DNA of 64,000 nucleotides from Archangium_A sp035910535 (GTDB lineage Bacteria > Myxococcota > Myxococcia > Myxococcales > Myxococcaceae), in assembly GCA_035910535.1 (NCBI GenBank), contig JAMHXF010000106.1, positions 62,001 through 126,000 of the forward strand. The letters are read 5' to 3'. Positions within the stretch are counted from its first letter, which is position 1; each line of letters starts with the position of its first letter. This document shows positions 1 through 8,259 of this stretch, piece by piece. The notes under the pieces were generated by a model. That model was not told the DNA's origin, made no database searches, and was given only the letters and a program-made list of their open reading frames with translations. Made by a program: the position numbers and the translations under genes.

Positions 1-515
1 TTCGGGAGCGCGGGAGGCTGACCGCGCGGCGCGGTGGTGCTGGTGAAGGGTGAGATGCCGCACGCGCCGTTCACGCACATCAGGCCCTGCGCGCATTCGC
101 TGGCCAACGTGCACACCGCGCCAATGTCTTTGCGGCCCGCCGTCAGGCAGCGGGGGAAGAGGCTGACGCCATCGAAGCCGCAACGAAGCGGCGCTGCGCA
201 GTCGCCGTCGCCTTCGCATGTCGCGCCGGCCGTCAGCGTGCCCGTGGGTGCGCACTTGCCGCGGTTGCCGTTGGGCGCGCAGTACCCGGAGCCGCATTCA
301 ACGCCCAGAATGCACTGCTGCCCGTCGGGCGTGACGCCGTGGCCTTCGCAGATTTTCGCGTCCGTGCACGCCAGCCCCGCGCGGCATTTTTCGCTCTCAC
401 ACGAGGCGCCGAGGCCGACGCCGGGAGGTGGCTCGAGAGGAGAGACCGACTGCTCGTTGTTGCAACCCGCCGCCACCGCCCCCAGACACATCAGCGCAAG
501 CGCTCGCAGGACCAT
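1..515 (-). CDS. Cysteine-rich lipoprotein, 3' end cut by window edge
   Basis: The frame is open from an ATG at 515 to the first base of the window, so at least 171 codons are present and the C-terminus lies outside. The product begins with a short hydrophobic signal ending in AVAAGC, a plausible lipobox, followed by a Pro-rich spacer and repeated Cys-rich motifs such as GASCESEKCRAGLAC and TCEGDGDCAAPLRC. Such disulfide-rich repeats are common in secreted myxobacterial proteins of unknown role. The ATG lies 26 nt after the stop of the preceding gene, so it probably closes the same minus-strand operon. I infer an outer-membrane or periplasmic lipoprotein; no function can be assigned. Confidence 0.75.
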   Translation of the reverse strand, partial: MVLRALALMCLGAVAAGCNNEQSVSPLEPPPGVGLGASCESEKCRAGLACTDAKICEGHGVTPDGQQCILGVECGSGYCAPNGNRGKCAPTGTLTAGATCEGDGDCAAPLRCGFDGVSLFPRCLTAGRKDIGAVCTLASECAQGLMCVNGACGISPFTSTTAPRGQPPALP

Positions 516-541
516 TCGCGGGTCACGCTAGCGCATGCGTG

Positions 542-1249
542 TCACATCGCCGCGTCGAGATGCTTGAAGCGAAGCGCAGCGCACGTCGGTGACTCGTTGC
601 CGGCGACGTCGACGACGCTCAGCTCGAGGGTCCATGTGCTGTCTTGCAGCACGAACGCGCCGCTGCACATGCCGTGACCGACGGCGAGCGACTCGCCCTT
701 CGTCCACTTCAACAGGTACTCGGTGCGTTGCGCTCCACGCGTGACGCGCGCGCGAATCAAGAAGGGCGAGTCGTCGCGCGGCGCGATGTCGACCAGCGCG
801 TTGACCGCCGGGCCGCAGCCGAGCTCTTCGCGCGCTCCGGGCTGCGGAAATGGAGGTGAGAGCCACTCCGGCGCTGCGTCGTCGCGGGCTTTTCCGGTGG
901 TCCAGTTGGCGGGCAGCGTGAAGCCCGGCGGCCGCTTTGCCCACGTGAGGCGGTAGTTCAGCCCCGACTTGAGCGACTCGCTCGGCGCCAGAATCGCCTG
1001 CGCGACCTTCATTTCGCCGACGTTGGTTTGCTTCACGGTGAGCGCGACGCGGTGCCCGGTCGCCACCAACGAAGGGCCGTAGCTCGCGAGCTTCTCGACC
1101 TCGCCCTGCGCGGCGCCGGAGCCTCCGATGACGAGCTGCCCGTTCAACGGCAGTTGCGTCTCGAGGGGCGGCCACACGTCCCACGACGACGCCATGCACT
1201 TCGCGGCGGCCGGCACCGCAACGACGACGAGAAGAAGCGCGAGTTTCAT
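542..1249 (-). CDS. Secreted protein of unknown function
   Basis: This 235-residue product starts at the ATG at 1249, where a classical signal peptide (MKLALLLVVVAVPAAAKC) begins; the frame stays open upstream but that stretch lies inside the preceding gene. Residues 25-110 look like a beta-rich extracellular domain (WPPLETQLPLNGQLVI), and the C-terminal half has a fibronectin- or Ig-like pattern ending in LELSVVDVAGNES. Five cysteines suggest disulfides. A GGTGA sequence lies just before the ATG, 5 nt after the upstream stop, so it is probably co-transcribed with the DUF2378-like gene before it. I do not recognise the family. Confidence 0.72.
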   Translation of the reverse strand: MKLALLLVVVAVPAAAKCMASSWDVWPPLETQLPLNGQLVIGGSGAAQGEVEKLASYGPSLVATGHRVALTVKQTNVGEMKVAQAILAPSESLKSGLNYRLTWAKRPPGFTLPANWTTGKARDDAAPEWLSPPFPQPGAREELGCGPAVNALVDIAPRDDSPFLIRARVTRGAQRTEYLLKWTKGESLAVGHGMCSGAFVLQDSTWTLELSVVDVAGNESPTCAALRFKHLDAAM

Positions 1250-1254
1250 GGTGG

Positions 1255-1806
1255 TCACCAGTCGACGTCGTAGTGATGCACGGCGGGCTCCAGCCGTTCC
1301 GTCACGATGCGGCCCTGCTTCGCGAGCGAGAACCCGAAGTCGAACAGGCCGTGCCACACGCTGCTCACCGCCTCGGGGACCGGCTCAGGAAAGATGAAGC
1401 GCACGTGGCCGCCGTGGCCGGTGGGCGCGGGCTCGAAGTGGCCCTGCACGCCTTTCACGCCTGCCTCGAGGAACGTGGGCAGGCGCGCCATCAGCGCGGC
1501 GGCGGGTGACTTCGCCAGCGCGAGCAGCACCGAGGCGAGCGGCTTCACCAGCGGGCCCATGCGTGAGTGTGACGCGTGAATGTTGCTCTGGATGAGCGCC
1601 GCGCGGCCGTGCGTGACGTCGTAGGTCGCGAGCAGCGAAGCGAACGGTGTCGCCGGCCACCACCGCTGCGCCGAGGGCGTGTCGATGAGCGTGCGTGCCG
1701 CGTCGTCGCTCTTCGCGTGGACAGCTTCGAAGTGACCGAAGTGCTTCATGCTGCTGATTAACGCAGTGACGTACGTCGAGCTCACTTCCCAACGGGCGGT
1801 GCTCAT
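1255..1806 (-). CDS. Possible DUF2378-like (TIGR02265-type) protein
   Basis: The 183-residue product starts at an ATG at 1806 that overlaps the TGA of the urea transporter gene (ATGA), a sign of translational coupling that decides the start. There is no signal peptide. The pattern WWPATPFASLLATYD, then a helical stretch, then a C-terminal strand-rich part (HVRFIFPEPVPEA) recalls the DUF2378/TIGR02265 family and the heme-NO-binding-like fold often seen in myxobacteria. This is a recollection of family pattern, not an alignment, and the match is weaker than for the DUF2378 protein at 41810-42364. Cytoplasmic location is likely; role unknown. Confidence 0.6.
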   Translation of the reverse strand: MSTARWEVSSTYVTALISSMKHFGHFEAVHAKSDDAARTLIDTPSAQRWWPATPFASLLATYDVTHGRAALIQSNIHASHSRMGPLVKPLASVLLALAKSPAAALMARLPTFLEAGVKGVQGHFEPAPTGHGGHVRFIFPEPVPEAVSSVWHGLFDFGFSLAKQGRIVTERLEPAVHHYDVDW

Positions 1807-2570
1807 GGTCGTGAACGTAGCGTGCCGAGCCACGCGACGAGCACGAATGGCGCGGTCAAGGGCCTCCATTCAAGTGTCAACCCTGCGAGCGCCCCAGCGA
1901 GCACGGCTCCGGCGAGCGCGACGACGACGTTGTGGCGTTGCTGCTGCAGCGCGATGGCGGCCAGCACGGCGTTGAAGCCGTAGAGCCCCGCGTCCCGCGC
2001 GTCATCCGCGACCGCGAGCAGCAGCACCAACGTCGAAGCTGCGAGCGCGACGAGGCCGCTCTTTCGTGAGCCAACGAAGACACCAATGGCACAGAGCAGG
2101 CCGGGCCACGTGCCGCCGAGGAAGATGACCTCGCCGAAGTGCCTCACGATGACCTCGACGACGTGTGTCGGTGCAGACGCGGCGGCCCCAGGCGTCGGCG
2201 TGATGAGCGCGAACAACAACCACGTGGTGACGACGAAGGGCGCGGTGAAGATCCGCAGCCCGCGGCGGTGCGCGAAGTGAAAGAGCGCCGTGCTGAACAC
2301 ACACGCCGCGACGCCGATGAGCAACATGCTGGTGGTGTGAGGAAAGAAGACGACGACCGCGAGCGCGACCAACGCAGCATTGAAGCCATACAGGCCGTCG
2401 TCTCTTGATGTCTTGTCTGTGAATGGAAATTCTGTGCCCAGCGCGCTGCCGATGAACGCAGCGGCAGCCCACCAGGGGTCTGCAAGCGCCAGCGCCAAAA
2501 GAAACAACCCGCCCGCCAGCGCCGAGCGCTGCAGAAAAATCTGCCCTACGCCGCGCAGCAGTCGCTTCAC
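1803..2570 (-). CDS. Urea transporter (UT family)
   Basis: This is a 255-residue integral membrane protein with the internal duplication of the urea transporter family (PF03253). Repeat one has GLYGFNAALV near residue 59 and TAPFVVTTW near 109; repeat two has GLYGFNAVLA near 195 and TAPFVLVAW near 239. These match the conserved channel-lining segments of the family, which passes urea and related small amides passively. The chosen start is a GTG at 2570, 7 nt after the stop of the BatA-type gene; the longer frame runs back inside that gene. No urease or urea-cycle gene is visible nearby, so the substrate context is missing. Slightly shorter than typical bacterial members (about 300 residues). 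Confidence 0.85.
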   Translation of the reverse strand: MKRLLRGVGQIFLQRSALAGGLFLLALALADPWWAAAAFIGSALGTEFPFTDKTSRDDGLYGFNAALVALAVVVFFPHTTSMLLIGVAACVFSTALFHFAHRRGLRIFTAPFVVTTWLLFALITPTPGAAASAPTHVVEVIVRHFGEVIFLGGTWPGLLCAIGVFVGSRKSGLVALAASTLVLLLAVADDARDAGLYGFNAVLAAIALQQQRHNVVVALAGAVLAGALAGLTLEWRPLTAPFVLVAWLGTLRSRP

Positions 2571-2577
2571 GGCGGCG

Positions 2578-4668
2578 CTACTTCCGCAGCAGCGCGCCTT
2601 CGAGGAAGAAGGCCAGCACCGCGATGACGATGAGCCACGTCCACAAAGGTGTCGCGCTCTGCGGGCCGGTGGAGCCGACGGTGCGCACGCTCTCTTCACC
2701 CAGCCAGTTGCTCAGCGCGTCGAGCTCGTGGCGCGAGAGGTTGCTGGCCGCCGCGTCGATGCCCGCCGCGAAGCCGAGCCTGGGAAGCGCAGCGCCGTTG
2801 GCGTCGACCACCACGTACGCGCCGGGCTCCGGCAGCGGCCCGCCTGTCACGCCTGCGCCCGACGGCAGCGGCGTGAGCGCCACTTCGAGGCCTGACGGAG
2901 CTCTGGCCGACACCGGCGACTGACCCGCTTCAGGCGTGAGCGCCACCGTGCCGCCCACGAGCGCCCGCACCTCTTCGCGCTCATCGAGCGTGCCCGTGAG
3001 CCACGCGGTGACGCGCTGTACGAGCGGAAGGAATGAGGTGCGAATGGGCAGGTCGCTCCAGTCGCGGTCGACAGTCGACGCGTAGACGAACACGCGGCCC
3101 TGCCCGCGCCGCGCGGCGAGGAATACGGGGGCGCCGTCGTCCATCGTGCCGAGCACGTCGGTCTGCACGCCTTGCGCGTCTCCTTCGAAGAGCGCGTAGC
3201 GGTAGAAGCGCGTCGAGAGCAGCCCTTCGCGCGCGCGGCCGGTGAAGGGAATCAGCACGGGGTGATTCATGGCGACCTGCGTGAGGCGCGCGGCACGCGT
3301 CGCGGCGTCGGGCGCTCCGGGTTCGACGGCGGTCTTCACCACGCGCAGGCGGCGCGGCAGCACGTCGGCCATCGTCGCGTTCCAGGCGTCCGGGTCGACG
3401 CGGTCGCCGACGCTCACGAAGAGGCCTCCACCGGCGAGCACGAATTCACGCAGCGCGCGCGCGACCTCTGGCGTCGGCGCTTCGACGTTGAGCAGCAACA
3501 CCACGTCGTAGTCACTGAGCTTCTCGCGCCACGCAGCGTCGGCGTCGCGCAGCACGGCGCGTACCGGGCTGCCAGACGCGGTGAGCGCGGCCTCGGTGAA
3601 GAACGCTTCGTCTTTGTATTTCTGCGGAGACGGGCTGCCGTTGACGATGAGCGCGGTCAGCGCTCGCGGCACCGTGAGCACGAGGCTGCGCGCGTCGTCG
3701 TCGGGCAGCGCGTCGGCCTCGAGGCGGCCCGTCACCGTCGCCACGCCGCCTGTGTCGAAGCGCCACGCGAGCGTCTTCTGTGCGGTGCCGTCGGCGGCGA
3801 CGTCGACGAAACCCTTGGCCACGACTTCACCATCGACCTCGAGGCGGAGCTCGACGTCGTTGGCGGGCGTGCTCGAGAAGTTGCGCACCGCGAAGGTGAA
3901 CTGCCACGCGCGCGCGCCGAGCTGTGGGGCGGCTTCGGCGCGCACGTCGACGATGGCGCGGTTGGGGAGCGCGCGGCCCCGGGCCACGTCACGAATGACG
4001 ACCTCGGGCTTGAGCTTCTCGCCCTTCGTGTTTGCCGCGGCGGGCGGCTCGGCCTCGAGGTTGAGCGAGCCCTGCGTGAGCGCGCTGACGAGCACGAGGC
4101 GGCGGTTGGGCAGCGGTGAGTCGTCGAGCGAGCGCGCGGCTGCCTCGAGGCAGCGGTTCAGGTCGATGGCCTCGTAGCCGGGCTGCGCGTCGTCGATGGC
4201 GGCGAGCAGGCGCGCGCGCTCGAAGCCGACCGGCGCGACGGCGACGGGGTTGGGCGTGCACACCACGAGCGTCGCCGGCTCTTCGCCCGAGAGCTCGCGC
4301 AGCGCGGCGCGGGCGTCGTCACGGGCGAGGTCGAAGAGCCGCGTGCCGTCGCTCCAACGGAGCACGAAGGAGGTGTCGAGCACGATGGCCGTCGCCGCGA
4401 GGCCACGCGGCGTGGTGAGCGTGTCGGTTGACGTGAAGGACGGCCGCGCCAGCGCGAGGGGAATCGCGAGGAAGAAGAGCGTGCGAAGAATGTAGAGCAG
4501 CAGCCGCTTGAGCTTGAGCCGCGAGGCCGTGCGCTTCTGGCTGCGCAGCACGAAGTCGAGCGCGGCGAAGGGCACCTCACGCGGGCGACGACGGTCGAAG
4601 AGGTGCACCAGCAGGGGGATGAAGGCCGCGAGCGCGCCGAGCAGGAACCAGGGCTGCGCGAAGCTCAC
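2578..4668 (-). CDS. BatA N-terminal domain membrane protein
   Basis: The 696-residue product begins VSFAQPWFLLGALAAFIPLLVHLFDRR, here summarised as residues 1-27, the hallmark of the aerotolerance-regulator N-terminal (BatA) domain, followed by a second membrane helix near residue 65 and a long periplasmic part. A von Willebrand-like core (VLDTSFVLRW near residue 98) seems to lack a full metal-binding DxSxS motif. A glutamine-amidotransferase-like segment (YDVVLLLNVEAP, GGGLFVSVGD) follows, and a final hydrophobic anchor (LWTWLIVIAVLAFFLEG) ends the protein. The GTG start at 4668 overlaps the DUF58 stop (GTGA). DUF58 plus BatA-type proteins usually sit with a MoxR ATPase, which is absent here. 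Confidence 0.85.
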   Translation of the reverse strand: MSFAQPWFLLGALAAFIPLLVHLFDRRRPREVPFAALDFVLRSQKRTASRLKLKRLLLYILRTLFFLAIPLALARPSFTSTDTLTTPRGLAATAIVLDTSFVLRWSDGTRLFDLARDDARAALRELSGEEPATLVVCTPNPVAVAPVGFERARLLAAIDDAQPGYEAIDLNRCLEAAARSLDDSPLPNRRLVLVSALTQGSLNLEAEPPAAANTKGEKLKPEVVIRDVARGRALPNRAIVDVRAEAAPQLGARAWQFTFAVRNFSSTPANDVELRLEVDGEVVAKGFVDVAADGTAQKTLAWRFDTGGVATVTGRLEADALPDDDARSLVLTVPRALTALIVNGSPSPQKYKDEAFFTEAALTASGSPVRAVLRDADAAWREKLSDYDVVLLLNVEAPTPEVARALREFVLAGGGLFVSVGDRVDPDAWNATMADVLPRRLRVVKTAVEPGAPDAATRAARLTQVAMNHPVLIPFTGRAREGLLSTRFYRYALFEGDAQGVQTDVLGTMDDGAPVFLAARRGQGRVFVYASTVDRDWSDLPIRTSFLPLVQRVTAWLTGTLDEREEVRALVGGTVALTPEAGQSPVSARAPSGLEVALTPLPSGAGVTGGPLPEPGAYVVVDANGAALPRLGFAAGIDAAASNLSRHELDALSNWLGEESVRTVGSTGPQSATPLWTWLIVIAVLAFFLEGALLRK

Positions 4669-5543
4669 AGCTTGCCTCCGCGACGCGCGAGGAAGCGCAG
4701 CAGCACCTGGTCCAACGGCTCGTCGGTCTTCACCAGCTCGTAGTCGCAGTCGGCCGCGCGACACGCGTCACGCGTCGCCGCGAGGAAGCGCTGAAATTCT
4801 TCGAGGTAGCTGGCCTTGATTTCGCGCGGGTTCACCTCGACGCGGCGTTCGTCTTCCATCGACGTGAAGAGCGTCGGGTCATCGAAGGGAAACGTCAGCT
4901 CGGCCGGGTCGACGAGGTGAAAAATCGCCACGTCGTGCTTGCGGCTGCGCAACGCCAACATGCGCTTGAGCGCTTCGTCGTTGGGGTCGAAGAAGTCTGA
5001 GAACACGCACACCAGCGAGCGGCGCGGCAGTTTTTCGGCCAGCGCGTCGGCGGCAGCGCCGAGGTCGGTCTCACCTTTTGCGGTCGCCGTCTCGAGCGCG
5101 TCGAGCACCGCGGCCAGGTGCGTGGCGTTCGAGCGCGGCGGCACCTCGGCGAAGCGACCCTGCGCCACCAACGCCACGCCCGTCGCGTCTTGTTGTCGCA
5201 CGAGCAGGTGAGAGAGCGTCGCCGCCAGCACGCGACCCACGTCGAGCTTCGAGAGCCCCGTGGTGCCGAAGCCCATGGAGCCCGACGTGTCGACCACCAT
5301 CACCGCGCGGAGGTTGGTCTCATGCTCGAAGCGCTTGACGTAGTACTTGTCGAACTTGCCGAAGGCCTTCCAGTCGAGGTGGCGCAGCTCGTCGCCGGGC
5401 GCGTATTCCTTGTGCTCGGCGAACTCGACGCTCTGGCCCTGGTGCGGCGACTTGTGCAGCCCTGAGAGCACGCCTTCGACGACCGCGCGGGCGCGCAGCT
5501 TGAGGCCGGCGATTCGAGACAGCGTGGCGGGGTCGAGCAACAT
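4665..5543 (-). CDS. DUF58 domain protein
   Basis: This 292-residue protein belongs to the DUF58 family (PF01882). Key features are the GLHKSPHQGQSVEF segment near residue 30, the HLDWKAFGKFDKYYVKRF motif near residue 55, and a von Willebrand A-like strand VVDTSGSMGFG near residue 83 that supplies a DxSGS metal site. Members work with MoxR AAA ATPases and BatA-like proteins in envelope or protein-complex maturation; that pathway is known only in outline. The start is the ATG at 5543, fitting the family's usual N-terminus (MLLDPATLSRI). It is coupled by a 4-nt overlap to the BatA-type gene. Confidence 0.88.
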   Translation of the reverse strand: MLLDPATLSRIAGLKLRARAVVEGVLSGLHKSPHQGQSVEFAEHKEYAPGDELRHLDWKAFGKFDKYYVKRFEHETNLRAVMVVDTSGSMGFGTTGLSKLDVGRVLAATLSHLLVRQQDATGVALVAQGRFAEVPPRSNATHLAAVLDALETATAKGETDLGAAADALAEKLPRRSLVCVFSDFFDPNDEALKRMLALRSRKHDVAIFHLVDPAELTFPFDDPTLFTSMEDERRVEVNPREIKASYLEEFQRFLAATRDACRAADCDYELVKTDEPLDQVLLRFLARRGGKL

Positions 5544-5597
5544 GCGGCGCGCGGTGTGTAACCCACCGGGCCGCGCATCGCATCCCACTCCCGCGGC

Positions 5598-6326
5598 TCA
5601 TTCCGGCAAGTCGTCGAGCGCCGCCTTCAGCGCTTCGTGGCGACGTTCGGCGTGTTCCAACTTCGTGCGCGCGTGGTGCAGCATCGCCTCGGCCCGCTCC
5701 ATGTCTTCGCGACTCCGTGCGACGTCGAGCTGCGCGGCCTCCATCGCCACCGTCGCTTTTTCGCGAGCGTCGCGTCGCGCTGCGGCCTCGCGCGCTTGCT
5801 CTGCGGCGAGCTTGTCCGGCTCCGGAGGCAGCGGCGGCACCAGCTTGAGCACCGGCGGCGCCTTCATCGGAATACCGCTCAACGCATCGAACCCCGGAGG
5901 CTCGCGCTCGTCGGTCAGCATGCCCGGCGCGTCGGGCTCGAAGCCTTTCATCGCCACGTTGAGCAACGTGAACTCGACCTTGCGCAGCGTGGCGTCGGCC
6001 GCGGCGTTGTCGTCGGCGCGCAGCAGCGCTCCCGCGCGCGTCACCAGGCGCTGCACTGCTTCCCGATGCGCCGTGAGCGCTTCGGGCTCGCCACTCCGCG
6101 CGCGCGTCGCCGTCGCCATCAACGCCTCGAAGTCGTCACGCGCCTGCCACCACAGTTGGTTGACGGCCCACGCCGACACCGATGGTCGCGCCTGCTTCGC
6201 GAGCTGCGCGGCGGCTGGCTTGTCGTGCGCCTTCAGCTCGGCGGCGAGCCGCTTGCGCTCCGCGACGAAGGCGCCGTGTGAGACCTGAAAGAGCGCCACC
6301 CGCGCGGCTTCAACCGGCGTGGGCAC
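5598..6326 (-). CDS. Coiled-coil protein of unknown function
   Basis: The 242-residue product has no signal peptide or membrane segment. Its N-terminal half carries the pattern RKRLAAELKAHDKPAAAQLAKQ followed by RPSVSAWAVNQLWW, a signature I have seen in conserved hypothetical proteins of Actinobacteria and Myxococcota. A Pro-rich hinge near residue 155 leads to a long charged coiled coil from about residue 170 to the end (EQAREAAARRDAREKATVAM). The GTG start at 6326 lies 17 nt inside the 3' end of the histidine kinase gene, so the two genes are likely coupled. Function unknown; cytoplasmic or nucleoid-associated are both possible. Confidence 0.75.
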   Translation of the reverse strand: MPTPVEAARVALFQVSHGAFVAERKRLAAELKAHDKPAAAQLAKQARPSVSAWAVNQLWWQARDDFEALMATATRARSGEPEALTAHREAVQRLVTRAGALLRADDNAAADATLRKVEFTLLNVAMKGFEPDAPGMLTDEREPPGFDALSGIPMKAPPVLKLVPPLPPEPDKLAAEQAREAAARRDAREKATVAMEAAQLDVARSREDMERAEAMLHHARTKLEHAERRHEALKAALDDLPE

Positions 6327-8229
6327 TCGTCACCTCACGGAGAATCGCCTCGAGCCGGTTCACGTCGTACGGCTTGGCCAGCGCGCGCGTACTCGGAGGC
6401 AGCTGCGGTGGCAGCTCGACGGCCGTGTAGCCACTCGAGACCACCACGGCGAGGTTCGGCGCGACCTTCGCGATGCGCTGCGTGGCCTCGAAGCCGTCCA
6501 TCTCCGGCATCGTCAGGTCCATCAACACCACGTCAAACGCGTCGGGCGTGGCGGTCACCAGCTTCACCGCCTCGGCGCCCGTCGAGGCTTCGCTCACTGA
6601 GCAGCCGAGCATCACCAGCAAGCGCGTGGCGCTCCGTCGCAGCAACGGCTCGTCGTCGACCAGCAACACGCGCGCGTTGATCTTCGAGCTCGCCGCGCGC
6701 TGCGCCACCAGTTGCGGAGCGGCGGGCGCGACGGCGAGCGCCGGGAAGAACACCCTGAAGCGCGTGCCCTTCTCGAGCTCGCTGTGCACGCCCACGCCGC
6801 CGCCGTGCTTGCGCAAGATGCCCACCATGGCCGCGAGCCCCAGGCCCCGGCCCGTGCCCTTGGTGGTGAAGAACGGGTCGAAGATGCGCGCCATCTGCGG
6901 AGCCGTCATGCCGCAGCCCGTGTCTTCGACGGTCAGGCACACCACGCGACCCCGTGGCGTCTCCGTGCGCGCATCGGCCGGCTCATCGTCGATGGTCACC
7001 ACTTCAGTGCGCAGCGTGACGGTGCCGTCGGCGTCTCCAATCGCTTCGGCTGCGTTGGTGATGAGGTTCATCACCACCTGCTGCAGCTGCCCGTCGTCAC
7101 CCAGCACGCCGGGCAAGTCGGGCGCCAGCGACTGCACCAGCTTCACCTTGCGCGGCATCGAGACACTCAGCAGCTCACCGATGCCCTGCACGACCTGGTT
7201 CAAGTCCAACGGGTGCTGCGAGAGGTTCGTGCGCCCCGCGTAGGCGAGCAGCTGTCGCGTCAGCGCCGTCGCGCGTTGCACGGCCTGCCCCGCGGTCTGC
7301 AGCGCTTCATGCACCGGCACGCCGCGCTCTGACTGCCGCTCCGCCAACGAGAGGCTCGAGCTCACCACGGTCAGCAGGTTGTTGAAGTCGTGCGCGATGC
7401 CGCCGGCGAGCAGCCCGAGACCCTCCATCTTCTGCGTCTGCACGCGATGCGCCTCGGCTTCGAAGTCTTCGGTCACGTCGCGCGTGAAGCCCACGAGCCG
7501 AATGGGTTTGCCGTGCTCGTCTTTCACCAGCATGCCGCGCCCGTGCAGGTGCACCACGCTGCCGTCGCGATGAAAGATGCGGTAGCGAACCTCGTAGTTC
7601 GTCTCGCCCGAGGTGAGGAACGCGCGGTACTCGTCGATGACGCGCTGCTTGTCGTCAGGGTGAATGAGGCTCAGCCACTTCGCGGCCGTGTCGGGCGGGA
7701 GCTCGTCGTAGCCGAGCACCTGCCAGAACCGCAGCGACAGCGAGCGCTCCCCGGTGCGCAGGTTCTCGTCCCACAGGCCGTCGCGTGAGGCCGTCGCCGC
7801 GAGCGAGAATTGCTCTTCACGTTCTCGCGCGGCGCGCAGGCTCTCTTCGAGTTGACGGCGCAGCTCCTGCTCGGCGTCGCGGCGCTGCTGCCGTCGTTGA
7901 AGCTCGGTGGGAATCCACACGCGGGCGACGCCGACCAGCACCACGATGCCCAGCACGAACGTCATCAACTTCGCGGCGGTCAGGAAGACGGGCTGGCCCA
8001 GCACCTTGAGGCCGTCAGGCAGCAGGCCGTAGTTCGCGCCCCAGAGCAGCCCGAAGTACGCGCTCTCGACGACGGTGCGCAGCGCCTCGGCGATGAGAAA
8101 CGCGAGCAACAACCGCAGCGCGCGGTCACCCTTCGTCGCAGGCCACTGGCGTGCGTACACCAACACGACCGCACTCCAGAGCAGCGCGAGCACGGCGTAG
8201 GTGACGACGGCTCCGAACCCGCTCGACAT
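6310..8229 (-). CDS. Hybrid sensor histidine kinase with PAS and receiver domains
   Basis: The 639-residue protein has three or four membrane helices in residues 5-105, a short coiled linker, and a PAS/PAC domain at about 140-258 (FWQVLGYDELPPD ... VGFTRDVTEDF). The dimerisation box GGIAHDFNNLL puts the phospho-acceptor His near residue 280, followed by the HATPase domain with N-box NLITNAAEAI, G1 box DTGCGM and G2 box GTGRGLGLA. A C-terminal receiver (about 520-635) has the acidic pair VDDE, phospho-Asp in VVLMDLTMPEMDG and the KP lysine. It is a hybrid kinase able to phosphorelay to a partner not visible here. ATG start at 8229. Confidence 0.93.
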   Translation of the reverse strand: MSSGFGAVVTYAVLALLWSAVVLVYARQWPATKGDRALRLLLAFLIAEALRTVVESAYFGLLWGANYGLLPDGLKVLGQPVFLTAAKLMTFVLGIVVLVGVARVWIPTELQRRQQRRDAEQELRRQLEESLRAAREREEQFSLAATASRDGLWDENLRTGERSLSLRFWQVLGYDELPPDTAAKWLSLIHPDDKQRVIDEYRAFLTSGETNYEVRYRIFHRDGSVVHLHGRGMLVKDEHGKPIRLVGFTRDVTEDFEAEAHRVQTQKMEGLGLLAGGIAHDFNNLLTVVSSSLSLAERQSERGVPVHEALQTAGQAVQRATALTRQLLAYAGRTNLSQHPLDLNQVVQGIGELLSVSMPRKVKLVQSLAPDLPGVLGDDGQLQQVVMNLITNAAEAIGDADGTVTLRTEVVTIDDEPADARTETPRGRVVCLTVEDTGCGMTAPQMARIFDPFFTTKGTGRGLGLAAMVGILRKHGGGVGVHSELEKGTRFRVFFPALAVAPAAPQLVAQRAASSKINARVLLVDDEPLLRRSATRLLVMLGCSVSEASTGAEAVKLVTATPDAFDVVLMDLTMPEMDGFEATQRIAKVAPNLAVVVSSGYTAVELPPQLPPSTRALAKPYDVNRLEAILREVTSAHAG

Positions 8230-8259
8230 ATGCGTCGCTCCCTTTGACCGCCCCCGGCC

